Assembly: GCA_030540715.1 (NCBI GenBank)
Contig: JAUNVQ010000015.1
Location: 1-64,000 of the forward strand
Length of the DNA: 64,000 bases
Reading direction: 5' to 3'
Source: Actinomycetaceae bacterium
GTDB lineage: Bacteria > Actinomycetota > Actinomycetes > Actinomycetales > Actinomycetaceae
Shown in pieces: positions 53,325 through 61,844 of the stretch (positions are counted from its first letter, which is position 1; every line of letters begins with the position of its first letter). Below the pieces are notes generated by a model that saw only the letters and a list, made by a program, of their open reading frames with translations, made no database searches and was not told the origin of the DNA. Both the position numbers and the translations under genes were made by a program.

Positions 53325-54620
53325 CTAGGGTTCACACTGGGAACGTTGTTTAGCGAAAGTATCTTCTTGACCACGCTTAGGTCCAACACCAGCGCTTGCC
53401 TCGGGAACCTTCTCAACCTCTGATGGAAGGGGAGTTGGCTGCGCATCAGGGCTGGACTGAGAGGACGATGACGATGGCTTATCAGGGGTGGGAGTTTTTG
53501 AACTGGAGATATATTCGTTTCCGGAGCCATCGCGAACCGCAAGACCATCTGGTAGTTGAGTATCGGTTTGCAAAGCATGCCATACATCGCCTGCCAAAGG
53601 TTGAATAAAGGCTACACGATTAGGATCTGCAATATCAGGGCCAACAGGGGCAGTAATAAAACGAATATGAGTAGGATCAATATCTTTCATCGAATATGCA
53701 AGGCCAGCTAAGGTAGTTGCGTGGGAGATAGCAGGCGAAACTGTAAGGGATCGTAGTCCCTCGCGAACAAACTGATATAACTGAGGTAGATCCGAGACAA
53801 AAGACTTATTAAGGGCTGTTCGCGCCATAAGTGACAACAAATAATGTTGACGTTTAATACGCGACAGGTCGGAACCATCTGTTAAACCTTCGCGTGCTCG
53901 AGCGAATTTCAAAGCAATCTCGCCATCCATATGCTGACAGCCAGCATTAAGTTCCAGGCCAGCACTACGGTCATGAAGTGGCTGCTCTAAGAAAATATCG
54001 ACACCACCAAGTGAATTGACCATCTGACGGAAACCAGAAAAGTCAACCAGAACGTAGGCATCAAGTTTTATCCCTGAAAACTTCTCAACAGTTTGCCAAG
54101 TACATGCAGTTGCGGCACCCATATCCGAATCATCAGAGCCAATGGAAAAAGCCCAGTTGAATTGGGCGCGCTGTGGTTGAGACCAATTACCATCAGGGTG
54201 CTTGCATGAAGGAATATTCACCATCGTATCTCGTGGAATAGAAACGACTGTGGCGTCTTTGCGGTCTGCAGAAATATGGATGACAAATGTTGTATCTGAA
54301 CGAGAACTATCATCCTGGTAATTATCAACCGCATTGCCTTCGCCCTTGCGAGTATCCGTGCCAACAACCAGGATATTTAACGATCTCCCAGTGAAATCAT
54401 CCGAGGGGGCCTGCGTACCCTTAGCCATATATTGTGATATATCGCGGCTTTTAATAGACGAAGAAATATCGTGATAGAGCAGTGCTGAAGCGGTACCCGC
54501 AAATAGTGCTACGGCCAAAAGGCTTGCGATGATACCACTAAGTACCTGCGATTTGCGGCCCAGAACAACAGCGTGTTGGGGGCGCCTGTGATAGTTTACT
54601 CGTCTATATCGTGCTGCCAC
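53325..54620 (-). CDS. LytR-CpsA-Psr (LCP) family ligase
   Basis: A 431-residue protein with a basic cytoplasmic start, one transmembrane helix (about 27-50) and an extracellular LCP domain (about 80-300: NILVVGTDTRKGEG, SIPRDTMVNIPSC, QFNWAFSIG, LKFARAREGLTDGSDLSRIKRQ). The arginines of these motifs bind the polyprenyl pyrophosphate substrate in the family. The C-terminal 70 residues are Ser/Pro-rich. The GTG start has TAAGAT six bases upstream, again a leaderless layout. The second LCP gene follows after eight bases. Confidence 0.92.
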   Translation of the reverse strand: MAARYRRVNYHRRPQHAVVLGRKSQVLSGIIASLLAVALFAGTASALLYHDISSSIKSRDISQYMAKGTQAPSDDFTGRSLNILVVGTDTRKGEGNAVDNYQDDSSRSDTTFVIHISADRKDATVVSIPRDTMVNIPSCKHPDGNWSQPQRAQFNWAFSIGSDDSDMGAATACTWQTVEKFSGIKLDAYVLVDFSGFRQMVNSLGGVDIFLEQPLHDRSAGLELNAGCQHMDGEIALKFARAREGLTDGSDLSRIKRQHYLLSLMARTALNKSFVSDLPQLYQFVREGLRSLTVSPAISHATTLAGLAYSMKDIDPTHIRFITAPVGPDIADPNRVAFIQPLAGDVWHALQTDTQLPDGLAVRDGSGNEYISSSKTPTPDKPSSSSSQSSPDAQPTPLPSEVEKVPEASAGVGPKRGQEDTFAKQRSQCEP

Positions 54621-54632
54621 GTGTTCATCTTA
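54621..54632 (-). promoter_or_regulatory. LCP1 -10 element, leaderless type
   Basis: On the minus strand TAAGAT (54632-54627) is followed by six bases and the GTG at 54620. No clear -35 and no ribosome site. Confidence 0.4.
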
Positions 54633-55244
54633 GACGCTCTACCTGAAAAATTGCTTAATTAACTGTGCGTGTGTGACAGATTTCAACGTTTGTGCTTAAG
54701 ACTGTGTCGTGAATAATGCGATATGTCTTAAGTTGGTCAGTATTTGTGTAGTGTTATTTCTTCATTCTGCGTGTCATCGTTCCACATTCGCATTCACCGC
54801 ATGATCCTTCTTGCTTTAAGATTTTCTTTTTGATCGCGTCTTCTTTTAGGGGCTTGTTTTTCACTGTTTGTGCAGAGTCTGGTTGTTTGCTTGTAGTGCT
54901 GTGTGGTGTCTGGTTGGTTTGTGGGGTATTGGTTTGTGGTTGACGTGGGGAACCTTGTTTGTTTCGTGTGGCACTTTTCATTTTTGCTGGTTTCTTCGTG
55001 GGGGGGTGGAAGTGTATGCAGGGTTGTTTATGTGTTGGATATATGTGTTTGTGGGGTTATGGTCTACCACTACCCCCGTGTGGGTAGCAGCAGCTTGCAT
55101 TACCGTACAGGGCTAGCCTTGCTCTCGTCTCTACACCCATATAAGTGGCGGCAGCTTGGTAGTGACAATATGGTCTCGTTGCTGCTAGACAGTTGGTTGT
55201 ACGTGACAAAGCACAGAACGGCTACAATAAGGAAAGCAATACGA
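54633..55244. repeat. Long divergent intergenic region with G/T-rich repeat copy
   Basis: About 610 bases between divergent genes. From about 54870 to 55075 the plus strand is strongly G/T-rich. It contains one copy (54914-54939) of a 26-bp unit with core TTGGTTTGTGGGG that recurs at 57154-57179 with a single mismatch. Frames crossing it encode unrealistic Trp/Cys/Gly-rich or Thr/Gln-rich peptides. A -10 TACAAT (55223-55228) for the methyltransferase lies at the right end. Confidence 0.55.
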
Positions 55245-56009
55245 ATGAGCTGTACGACGCCCTCCAGAAATAAAGGAAAACAATTGATCTCCAAGAAAAT
55301 GCAAGGCCTCCAGCAAGAAACGCTGGAGCCTTCGAGCCAAAGCGAGACTGACAGCACAGCTAAAGGCACCGTTGAAAATACCAACCCCGCATGTGTTGAT
55401 GATTTTGAACGCGTGGGTGTTGGCCCATGGCCTGGCGGTAGGGAGCACTGGCCAAAGGGCGATCAATGGGACACGACGCTTCTGGCAGAAGGCGACCGGC
55501 GTAACGTCACAGACGAATACCGATATTGGAGCCGTGAAGCCATTAAAAAAGACCTTGACCGGACCCGTTTTTCCTACCACGTTGCCATAGAGAATCTTGA
55601 CCACGATTTCAATATTGGCTCCATTGTGCGAACAGCCAACGCTTTTGCTGCAAGGGCTTGCCATATTGTTGGCAGAAGGCGGTGGAACAGGCGTGGTGCG
55701 ATGGTCACTGACCGTTATCAACACGTAGACCATTTCTACACGCCCGAACAGTTTGTTGAATACGCTCACAATAATAACCTTGTAATTATTGGGATAGACA
55801 ATGTGGAAGGATCCCTACCGTTAGAACACTATGAGCTTCCGCAGCAATGCGTGCTTGTTTTTGGCTCCGAAGCGCGTGGACTATCGCAGGAAATGCGTGA
55901 TGCCTGCAAGGACATTTGCCATATCACCCAGTATGGTTCGACGCGCTCTATCAACGTAGGACATGCTGCAGCTATTGCAATGTGGGCATGGGTTTTGCGG
56001 CATGCCTGA
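55245..56009 (+). CDS. TrmH-family (SpoU) RNA 2'-O-methyltransferase
   Basis: A 254-residue SPOUT methyltransferase, likely acting on tRNA or rRNA ribose. The SpoU domain (about 95-250) shows ENLDHDFNIGSIVRTANAF (motif 1), VLVFGSEARGLSQEM (motif 2) and STRSINVGHAAAIAMWAW (motif 3, knot). About 60 disordered residues precede it. The ATG at 55245 has AAGGAAA upstream and lies about 15 bases after TACAAT. A frame extending left over the G/T-rich region encodes Trp/Cys/Val-rich sequence unlike any family. The substrate cannot be named. Confidence 0.88.
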   Translation: MSCTTPSRNKGKQLISKKMQGLQQETLEPSSQSETDSTAKGTVENTNPACVDDFERVGVGPWPGGREHWPKGDQWDTTLLAEGDRRNVTDEYRYWSREAIKKDLDRTRFSYHVAIENLDHDFNIGSIVRTANAFAARACHIVGRRRWNRRGAMVTDRYQHVDHFYTPEQFVEYAHNNNLVIIGIDNVEGSLPLEHYELPQQCVLVFGSEARGLSQEMRDACKDICHITQYGSTRSINVGHAAAIAMWAWVLRHA

Positions 56010-56370
56010 TGGACTACTGACGCGCTTTATGATGCGTGACCTGGTGATGGCGATGCCTGTGTACAAGCCTGATGACCCGCTCCTGCGTATTGGCCTGCGT
56101 ATTGGATTGATAGGCCACAGGAATGTGTACAGTGTGGGTGGTGCAGCTGCTCGCAACTAACCTGCCCACATGATTTAACAGTGGGGACAACCAGTACCGC
56201 CTGCATCGACGTTAGTATTTTAAGTGGTTTGAGCAGGGATCCCGTTTTGAAGTTGGGGCCGCCACAAACTCACCTGCCTGTGAAGTATCCGTTTTACCCC
56301 GCAGCCGACAAAGCCCGCACTTCGCCAGGTGATCACGGTTCACTTGGCGAAGCATCCAGATTATCCATAC
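56010..56370. other. Convergent intergenic region with tandem repeat and hairpin
   Basis: 361 bases without a convincing gene. It holds a perfect tandem duplication of CCTGCGTATTGG (56082-56093 and 56094-56105) and the hairpin at 56320-56352. Confidence 0.5.
56320..56352. terminator. Hairpin between convergent genes, possibly a T-less terminator
   Basis: CTTCGCCAGGTGA (56320-56332) pairs with TCACTTGGCGAAG (56340-56352) with one G-T wobble and a seven-base loop. No T-run. It sits 19 bases past the amidotransferase stop on the minus strand. It shares the stem core CTTCGCC/GGCGAAG with the hairpin after dapE. Confidence 0.55.
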
Positions 56371-57093
56371 CTATGCAGAACGTGTTTGCTCTGCTGCGCA
56401 GGCTAATTCATCTTGACAGACAAAGGACTCGGTAAGCAGGCGACCGATCTTTATGCGTTCTTCACGTTGAGCCAACCAGTTATTGACCAGCGATTCAGGT
56501 GTAACTCCGCGGCTTTTCTCCCAGACACGCATGCGAGTAGGGCCAGCCTCTGGATGAAACTGAACAGCTAGTGCACTTCCAACGCGAATCGCGTGTATAT
56601 AGCGGTCTGATTCCGCTAAAATCTGGGCACCTTCAGGGGGCGTTTCAATACCGTCGGCATGGTCGGCACTGACTGTGCAGCCATCTGGGAAAGCATGGGC
56701 AAGTGACGAGAGGACGGGTGAAGTAAAGGCTGAGGCACGCCACGTGATATTAACGGGCCCAGATTCAACGCCGCGCGCCGAGCGAATATCCATAGTGCCA
56801 CCACAAGCTAAGGTGAGCAGCTGCATACCTAAACAGATACCAAAAATTGGGACATCGTCATCAACAAGGTGGCGCAATAGCAGTCGTTCTTTCACCAAAA
56901 AGGGGTAGGCGTCATCTTGATTAGCCGATGGCCGACCACCTAAAACAATTACGCCGTCGCCAATAGAATCGGGGAACTCATCGTTGTATAGTCGGTGGAT
57001 TCTATATGAAACGCCCAGCTCATTCAGCCAATCGCCAACCAATTCAATCGTGGAGGTTGGATCATTTTGTAGTACATTAACGTGACGGAACAT
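56371..57093 (-). CDS. Class I glutamine amidotransferase-like protein
   Basis: A 240-residue stand-alone GATase1 domain, similar to GMP-synthase glutaminase-like proteins. It shows VIVLGGRPSANQDD, the nucleophile elbow FGICLGMQLL with the catalytic Cys, and VQFHPEAG with the catalytic His and Glu. No synthase partner is fused or adjacent. The ATG at 57093 is preceded at exactly seven bases by TACACT, the layout seen at dapD and maf. The ATG six codons upstream would fall before that promoter's start site. Substrate unknown. Confidence 0.85.
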   Translation of the reverse strand: MFRHVNVLQNDPTSTIELVGDWLNELGVSYRIHRLYNDEFPDSIGDGVIVLGGRPSANQDDAYPFLVKERLLLRHLVDDDVPIFGICLGMQLLTLACGGTMDIRSARGVESGPVNITWRASAFTSPVLSSLAHAFPDGCTVSADHADGIETPPEGAQILAESDRYIHAIRVGSALAVQFHPEAGPTRMRVWEKSRGVTPESLVNNWLAQREERIKIGRLLTESFVCQDELACAAEQTRSA

Positions 57094-57106
57094 AGTGTCC
57101 AGTGTA
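57094..57106 (-). promoter_or_regulatory. -10 element of the amidotransferase-like gene, leaderless type
   Basis: On the minus strand TACACT (57106-57101), GGACACT, then ATG 57093. Shares TACACTGG with dapD and maf. Confidence 0.5.
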
Positions 57107-57525
57107 CTCATCTCTGCTGTGGAGGTGAGGGTGTGTCAAGAATGTGGGCAGGATTGGTTTGTGGGGTGTTGGTTTGTGGGGTCTTTGTTGGGGGTGGAGG
57201 TGTGTGTGGGGGTGGTTGTGTGATGGTTTTGTGGGGTTTTTGGGGTGTTATCTACTTTTGCCCCCGCGTGCAGACCATGGAAAGGAAAGCTTGAGTGTAA
57301 TCGCAGTGGCATCACTAATTTCAACTTCTTGGCGCGGCCTTCAACAGTTAAGTAGTGGCCGTTAGGGGAGCCTCGACAGCAACAGTGGCCCAGCATATAC
57401 CCACCAACGACCTACATGGGTTATGAATCACACCAGAAAATGCCTATCAGCTGACGATCGTCCTGCACATTTGTCGACACTTGTGCAACAATTGAACGGT
57501 AACAACTATTTTTAGGAGGGCTACA
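57107..57525. repeat. Divergent intergenic region with second G/T-rich repeat copy
   Basis: About 420 bases upstream of fba. Bases 57130-57255 are extremely G/T-rich on the plus strand, with several GGGG runs. They include the second copy (57154-57179) of the 26-bp repeat. The right part should hold the fba promoter; no strong match to consensus was found. Frames here look non-coding. Confidence 0.5.
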
Positions 57526-58551
57526 GTGCCTATTGCAACACGTGAAGTTTATGAAGAAATGCTGGATCGAGCAAAAAAACAGGTTTTCGCTTATCCCGCA
57601 ATCAATGTCACATCATCCCAAACACTGACCGCGGCGCTCGAAGGTTTCGCTGAAGCGGAATCAGACGGCATTATCCAGGTATCAGTTGGCGGAGCCGAGT
57701 ACTGGTCAGGTTCCACTCGTAAGGATCGTGTGGCAGGCTCGCTAGCTATGGCTGCCTACGCCCGCGAGGTAGCAAAGAACTATCCTGTCAACGTTGCTTT
57801 GCATACTGACCACTGTGCGAAACAGAACATCGATTCGTGGATTCGCCCACTGATGGAGCTTGAAGCTGAAGAAGTGAAAGCTGGCCGCGAACCGTTCTTT
57901 CAGTCACACATGTGGGATGGTTCGGCTGTTCCTTTGGAAGAAAATCTGGAAATCGCTCAGGAGCTTCTGGAACTCTCCCAAAAGTCCAACACGATTCTTG
58001 AGGTCGAAATCGGCGTCGTCGGCGGTGAAGAAGACGGCATCGTTGGCGAAATCAACGAAAAGCTCTACACGACCACCGAAGACGGCATTAAAACCGTTGA
58101 GGCTCTTGGCTTAGGTGAAAAAGGCCGCTATATTACAGCGCTGACCTTCGGTAACGTCCACGGCGCTTACAAGCCTGGCTTCGTGAAGCTGCGCCCAGAA
58201 ATTCTTGGCACGATTCAAGAAGAAGTTGGTGCTAAGTATAATGCTGGTGATCGCCCATTTGATTTGGTGATGCATGGCGGGTCTGGCTCGACTGCTGAAG
58301 AAATCGCAACAGCGGTGAAGAATGGTGTCATCAAGATGAACGTGGACACCGACACTCAGTATGCCTTCACCCGCCCTGTGGTTGACTGGATGCTGAAGAA
58401 CTACGAAGGCGTTTTGAAGATTGACGGCGAGGTTGGCATTAAGAAGCAGTACGACCCACGTTCATGGGGTAAAGCTGCTGAAGCTGGCATGCGTGCTCGT
58501 GTTATCGAGGCCTGCGAACGTCTTGGTTCAGTTGGCACCCGCATGAAGTAG
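57526..58551 (+). CDS. fba: Class II fructose-bisphosphate aldolase
   Basis: A 341-residue zinc aldolase that splits fructose-1,6-bisphosphate in glycolysis. Landmarks are FAYPAINVTSSQT, NVALHTDHCAKQ (zinc His and catalytic Asp), EVEIGVVGGEEDG (Glu), TFGNVHGAYKPG (zinc His) and VMHGGSGSTAEE with KMNVDTDTQYAF. Length is typical of actinobacterial class IIA enzymes. The GTG start follows TTAGGAGGG. A strong terminator follows about 100 bases after the stop. Codon choice is visibly more uniform than its neighbours, in line with high expression. Confidence 0.97.
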   Translation: MPIATREVYEEMLDRAKKQVFAYPAINVTSSQTLTAALEGFAEAESDGIIQVSVGGAEYWSGSTRKDRVAGSLAMAAYAREVAKNYPVNVALHTDHCAKQNIDSWIRPLMELEAEEVKAGREPFFQSHMWDGSAVPLEENLEIAQELLELSQKSNTILEVEIGVVGGEEDGIVGEINEKLYTTTEDGIKTVEALGLGEKGRYITALTFGNVHGAYKPGFVKLRPEILGTIQEEVGAKYNAGDRPFDLVMHGGSGSTAEEIATAVKNGVIKMNVDTDTQYAFTRPVVDWMLKNYEGVLKIDGEVGIKKQYDPRSWGKAAEAGMRARVIEACERLGSVGTRMK

Positions 58552-58653
58552 AGACGCACGGCAGACTTACGCAATAGAGCGAGGCATCTATCCGCCTGCT
58601 GAGTGGGTTTCTGTATAAGCAAAGTGTCTACGTTCATAATTGAATAAATTGCA

Positions 58654-58695
58654 TAGGTGAGGACATCGTGATGCGGTGTCCTCACCTACGTTTTT
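58654..58695 (+). terminator. Rho-independent terminator of fba
   Basis: TAGGTGAGGACA (58654-58665) pairs perfectly with TGTCCTCACCTA (58677-58688); TTTTT follows at 58691-58695. Confidence 0.9.
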
Positions 58696-58766
58696 CAATT
58701 CAATTATTGCAGAGGACGAAGCGTGTGGGAGCATATGAGCGAACGACCCTGTTTTGCTAGAAAATA

Positions 58767-58798
58767 AAATGAAGGCCAGAAATGTCTGGCCTTCATTT
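58767..58798. terminator. Terminator of the ABC ATPase gene
   Basis: AAATGAAGGCCAGA (58767-58780) pairs perfectly with TCTGGCCTTCATTT (58785-58798), four-base loop. Leftward on the minus strand a T-rich tract (TTTTATTTTC) follows, fitting the minus-strand gene ending at 58817. Confidence 0.9.
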
Positions 58799-58816
58799 GC
58801 TATTGAGTGTGTAAAT

Positions 58817-59953
58817 TTAGCCGGGTAGACGCATCGTTGTTGATGCAGAGAAGTTATGCTGTTTTCCAGGTTCAATCTGTACGTGCATAACCTCACCAGC
58901 TGGCGGTGCTGTACGTGGTGGTACACGAACTATCAGCTGGTCATGGGCATCTTTATCTGAATCTGGTCCCGAGCTTAATTCGCCTTCAGCTCCAAATAGA
59001 GTGCCGTAAACAAAAGCGTCGGAACCAAGTTCTTCAACGATTCCAACCTTGATCGGAATTGTAGCTGTGTCAGGGGCATCATTGACAACACGCATGTGTT
59101 CGGGGCGGAAACCAATGATAATCTTGCCATCATCTTCTGGGGTGACAGCATCTAGGGTTTCTTTCGATAGTGGGATAGTAGCGGGACCTAGTTTTGCTAC
59201 ACCATCTTGAATATGGAATGTTCCCATATTCATTGACGGTGAACCGATAAAGCCAGCCACAAAAGAGTTTGCGGGTGTTTCATAAAGGTCACGCGGTGTT
59301 CCAACTTGTTGTAATAAGCCGTCTTTCAATACGGCGATACGGTCGCCCATTGTCAGTGCTTCCGTCTGGTCATGTGTCACATACAAAGTGGTAACACCCA
59401 GCTCATGTTGGAGTTTAGCGATCTGTGTACGCGTTTGCACACGCAGTTTCGCATCCAAGTTAGACAAAGGTTCATCCATCAGGAACACCTGCGGTTTACG
59501 TACAATTGCACGTCCCATTGCCACACGCTGACGCTGACCACCAGATAAGGCCTTTGGTTTACGATCCAGATATTCATCCAGGTCAAGCATAGCGGCTGCC
59601 TCTTCGACGCGCTTGTTGATCTGATCTTTGGGAACCTTAGCTATCTTCAAAGCAAAGCCCATGTTTTCACGCACAGTCATATGCGGGTAAAGCGCATAAT
59701 TTTGGAAAACCATTGCAATGTCACGATCTTTTGGCGGCACATCAGTGACATCGCGGTCACCAATAAGAATCCGCCCACCGTTAACATCCTCTAAACCTGC
59801 AAGCATACGAAGCGACGTTGACTTTCCGCAGCCTGACGGGCCAACAAGAACAAGGAATTCACCATCTTCGATTTCAAGATTCAACTTGTCAACAGAAGGT
59901 TCAGTGTTTCCAGGGTAAATACGCGTGGCGTTATCAAATACTACTCTTGCCAT
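58817..59953 (-). CDS. Sugar ABC transporter ATPase (UgpC/MsmK/MsiK type), orphan
   Basis: A 378-residue CUT1-type ATPase energising sugar importers. Walker A GPSGCGKSTSLRML, Q-loop VFQNYALYPHMTV, signature LSGGQRQRVAMGRAIV, Walker B VFLMDEPLSNLDAKLR, and a C-terminal TOBE regulatory domain (about 240-375, IIGFRPEHMRV). No permease or binding-protein genes are near, as for the multi-transporter ATPase MsiK of Streptomyces (known of the family), so it may serve several sugar systems. ATG 59953 follows GGAGG by nine bases; frames extending 18 codons upstream are unlikely. Confidence 0.92.
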   Translation of the reverse strand: MARVVFDNATRIYPGNTEPSVDKLNLEIEDGEFLVLVGPSGCGKSTSLRMLAGLEDVNGGRILIGDRDVTDVPPKDRDIAMVFQNYALYPHMTVRENMGFALKIAKVPKDQINKRVEEAAAMLDLDEYLDRKPKALSGGQRQRVAMGRAIVRKPQVFLMDEPLSNLDAKLRVQTRTQIAKLQHELGVTTLYVTHDQTEALTMGDRIAVLKDGLLQQVGTPRDLYETPANSFVAGFIGSPSMNMGTFHIQDGVAKLGPATIPLSKETLDAVTPEDDGKIIIGFRPEHMRVVNDAPDTATIPIKVGIVEELGSDAFVYGTLFGAEGELSSGPDSDKDAHDQLIVRVPPRTAPPAGEVMHVQIEPGKQHNFSASTTMRLPG

Positions 59954-60203
59954 TTTCTTTTTCCTCCACGGGCAGGTACGTGCCCGACGATCCGAGTGGA
60001 GTGTCATGTCTCGCCCAGCGCAACCGAGCTATCGAACCGATCGTTATGACATATGGTCATATCTTGGAAGGAAACAGCGGCATTGCTGAAAGCATCCACG
60101 AAGACACAGTTGTAAGGTATACAACTGCTTATGATTGTGACACATTTATGAAAAAAATGCCAGTCTTTTCGGATAAAATCATGATCTTTTTTTATCGTGT
60201 ACC
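59954..60203. other. Divergent intergenic region, left part
   Basis: Together with the operator cluster to its right this makes a 319-base divergent region between the orphan ATPase and the unknown membrane protein. It should hold the ATPase promoter. I see nothing I can assign in this part. Confidence 0.35.
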
Positions 60204-60260
60204 TTGTGTTTGATATACACAACAATCTTACTTTAGCTAAAGTAGTAGAAGAAGTACTAC
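60204..60260. promoter_or_regulatory. Cluster of three inverted repeats before the unknown membrane protein gene
   Basis: Three perfect dyads lie within 57 bases: TTGTGT-7-ACACAA (60204-60222), the 16-bp palindrome TACTTTAGCTAAAGTA (60229-60244), and GTAGTA-7-TACTAC (60242-60260). They end just before the ribosome site AAGGAGG of the gene at 60273. They look like tandem operators or a structured leader. The palindrome core TTAGCTAA is vaguely like DtxR/MntR sites, but I make no assignment. Confidence 0.55.
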
Positions 60261-60272
60261 AAGGAGGAGCCC

Positions 60273-61502
60273 ATGGCAGCCAATAATGCGCCAGTAGCAC
60301 GCTGGCGTGTACAAGAAGGAGCAATGGTTGCTCCTCAACTCAACCCAGACGATCTGTGCGACCAGCTTCACGAGTTCAACGTTGTAGCCGAAGTTGACTG
60401 GTTCAAACAAACACCACATTTGGTGGGAATTAATGTTCTTGTCAATAAAGCTGGAGGTGTTGCCGCGCTTGATGATGAAGATGGAGCATATAGGGCTGGA
60501 ATCACCACCGAAGAATTAACAAAACGACTGGCTGAAGAGTTTTATGCAGAGGTCACCATCGGTGAACACACTGCAAATCATATTAAAGAGGACGCTGTTT
60601 TCCCTAATGTTCCCGATTCAGGTTCTGAAGAAGTCCGCGTCTGTGAGGTATCGGCTATACCAGAGGCATCCGTTCCATTTTGTGCAGCTGCAGAGAGTAA
60701 AGACATGGGGTGCCTTGATATAGGCGCAGATATGCGGGCCGTTTTTTATTCCACCACACTTGAACAGGTTCGCGAAGGTATTATGGCAACACTGGAATCG
60801 CCCTGTATTGCTCTTTATGCTAAACCTCATGATTTTTCGATGGCAAGCGTTGTTGCAGATGATAAAGGATTCTATCCAGAATCATTGCTGTTGCATTCGT
60901 GGATGCTCAATACGCGAATGATCACAGGTGCCGTTTCTTCGCCCTCTGAAAAATTACGTTTACGTGTTCGCGCAGACCTGGGACACGGACACGTTGCCGA
61001 ACAAACAGCCGAAGTCTTTGACTATATTGATGAAAAACAGCTCCTCGATGCCACCCGCACCTTTGGCCGCGATGGATTTATGCAGGCAATCAAGGCGTTG
61101 GGACTTCCAAGCGAGATCGCAGCATTTTTATTCGGGCATATTGGAGTGGGCTCTGTGCCAGGAGCGCGACTGTATCCCGCGCAAGGCTGGACTGAGGCAT
61201 TTGGTCAGTCCATGGATATTAAACTCACTGAACCCGAGCCTGCCGGCAGCCTATTTTGGCGAATATATCGGAAGGCTACCATTGACAAGCCTTGGATTGC
61301 GCGAGGTATTGCGATAGCTGAATCTATTACGGGAACTATTTTGGCAACGGCGGCTTTCCGCGAGAAGAAACCTCGCACAGGGTGGACCAAACTTGGTGGG
61401 GCCTTAGGAATTTTCTTAGTTGTCGACGCGATTGCACAGATCTCGCTTGCTCAATATCTATCTGGGCGAGCCAAACGTCACCGAGCGCAGCGTGAAAACT
61501 AG
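60273..61502 (+). CDS. Unknown protein with C-terminal membrane segment
   Basis: A 409-residue protein not recognised. The first 320 residues are soluble and acidic, with internally similar stretches (FNVVAEVDWFKQTPHLVGINV; LRVRADLGHGHVAEQTAEVF). Around 335-355 is a weakly hydrophobic segment (ARGIAIAESITGTILATAAF), and 368-390 is a clear hydrophobic helix (LGGALGIFLVVDAIAQISLA), followed by the basic tail SGRAKRHRAQREN. This suggests a cytosolic domain held at the membrane by a C-terminal hairpin. It has a strong ribosome site (AAGGAGG) and an elaborate upstream region, so it is a real, regulated gene. Confidence 0.85.
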   Translation: MAANNAPVARWRVQEGAMVAPQLNPDDLCDQLHEFNVVAEVDWFKQTPHLVGINVLVNKAGGVAALDDEDGAYRAGITTEELTKRLAEEFYAEVTIGEHTANHIKEDAVFPNVPDSGSEEVRVCEVSAIPEASVPFCAAAESKDMGCLDIGADMRAVFYSTTLEQVREGIMATLESPCIALYAKPHDFSMASVVADDKGFYPESLLLHSWMLNTRMITGAVSSPSEKLRLRVRADLGHGHVAEQTAEVFDYIDEKQLLDATRTFGRDGFMQAIKALGLPSEIAAFLFGHIGVGSVPGARLYPAQGWTEAFGQSMDIKLTEPEPAGSLFWRIYRKATIDKPWIARGIAIAESITGTILATAAFREKKPRTGWTKLGGALGIFLVVDAIAQISLAQYLSGRAKRHRAQREN

Positions 61503-61844
61503 GGCGCTTTATGCATCTTCGTTGGGTGAGAAGTTCTACGCAGAGTATATGTGCCGACGAATAAACTATGTGGTGTTGTGAGTATATTGCTACTACTAGA
61601 GGCACCAAAGCCAGACAATTCTGGCGAGCTGTAGTGTCGGGTGCGGCGCAGCAAACGGGAGACTCCAAACTGTGATGCAAAGGATATAGCCAAGGAAGTC
61701 GCTGTATATTCGGGGCTTCAGCCAGAGGTCTTAAGGTGGCACTGCTCCACAGTTATTGCCATATATCAAGGTCAAAGTCATACCGCGGCTAGTCATGTAT
61801 ATTATATGCGCCATCATGCGTCACAAGTGCGCGCTACGTCTTCT
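61503..61844. other. Convergent intergenic region
   Basis: 342 bases between convergent genes. I see no gene, no strong hairpin and no repeat. Confidence 0.4.

Noticed and set aside
54754-54981. Minus-strand 75-codon frame ending in a Lys-rich stretch with CGECECG
   Set aside because: It crosses the G/T-skewed repeat (read as Thr/Gln/Pro-rich) and has no ribosome site. The CxxCxC is interesting, but I could not support a gene.
54868-55116. Open frame over the G/T-rich region left of the TrmH-like gene, which can be read as a Trp/Cys/Val-rich protein or as an N-terminal extension of the methyltransferase
   Set aside because: Composition reflects base skew, no ribosome site, and the methyltransferase family begins much later; a proper site precedes ATG 55245.
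57136-57396. Minus-strand His/Thr/Pro-rich frame upstream of fba
   Set aside because: It is the complement of the second G/T-skewed segment; composition-driven, with no start signal.
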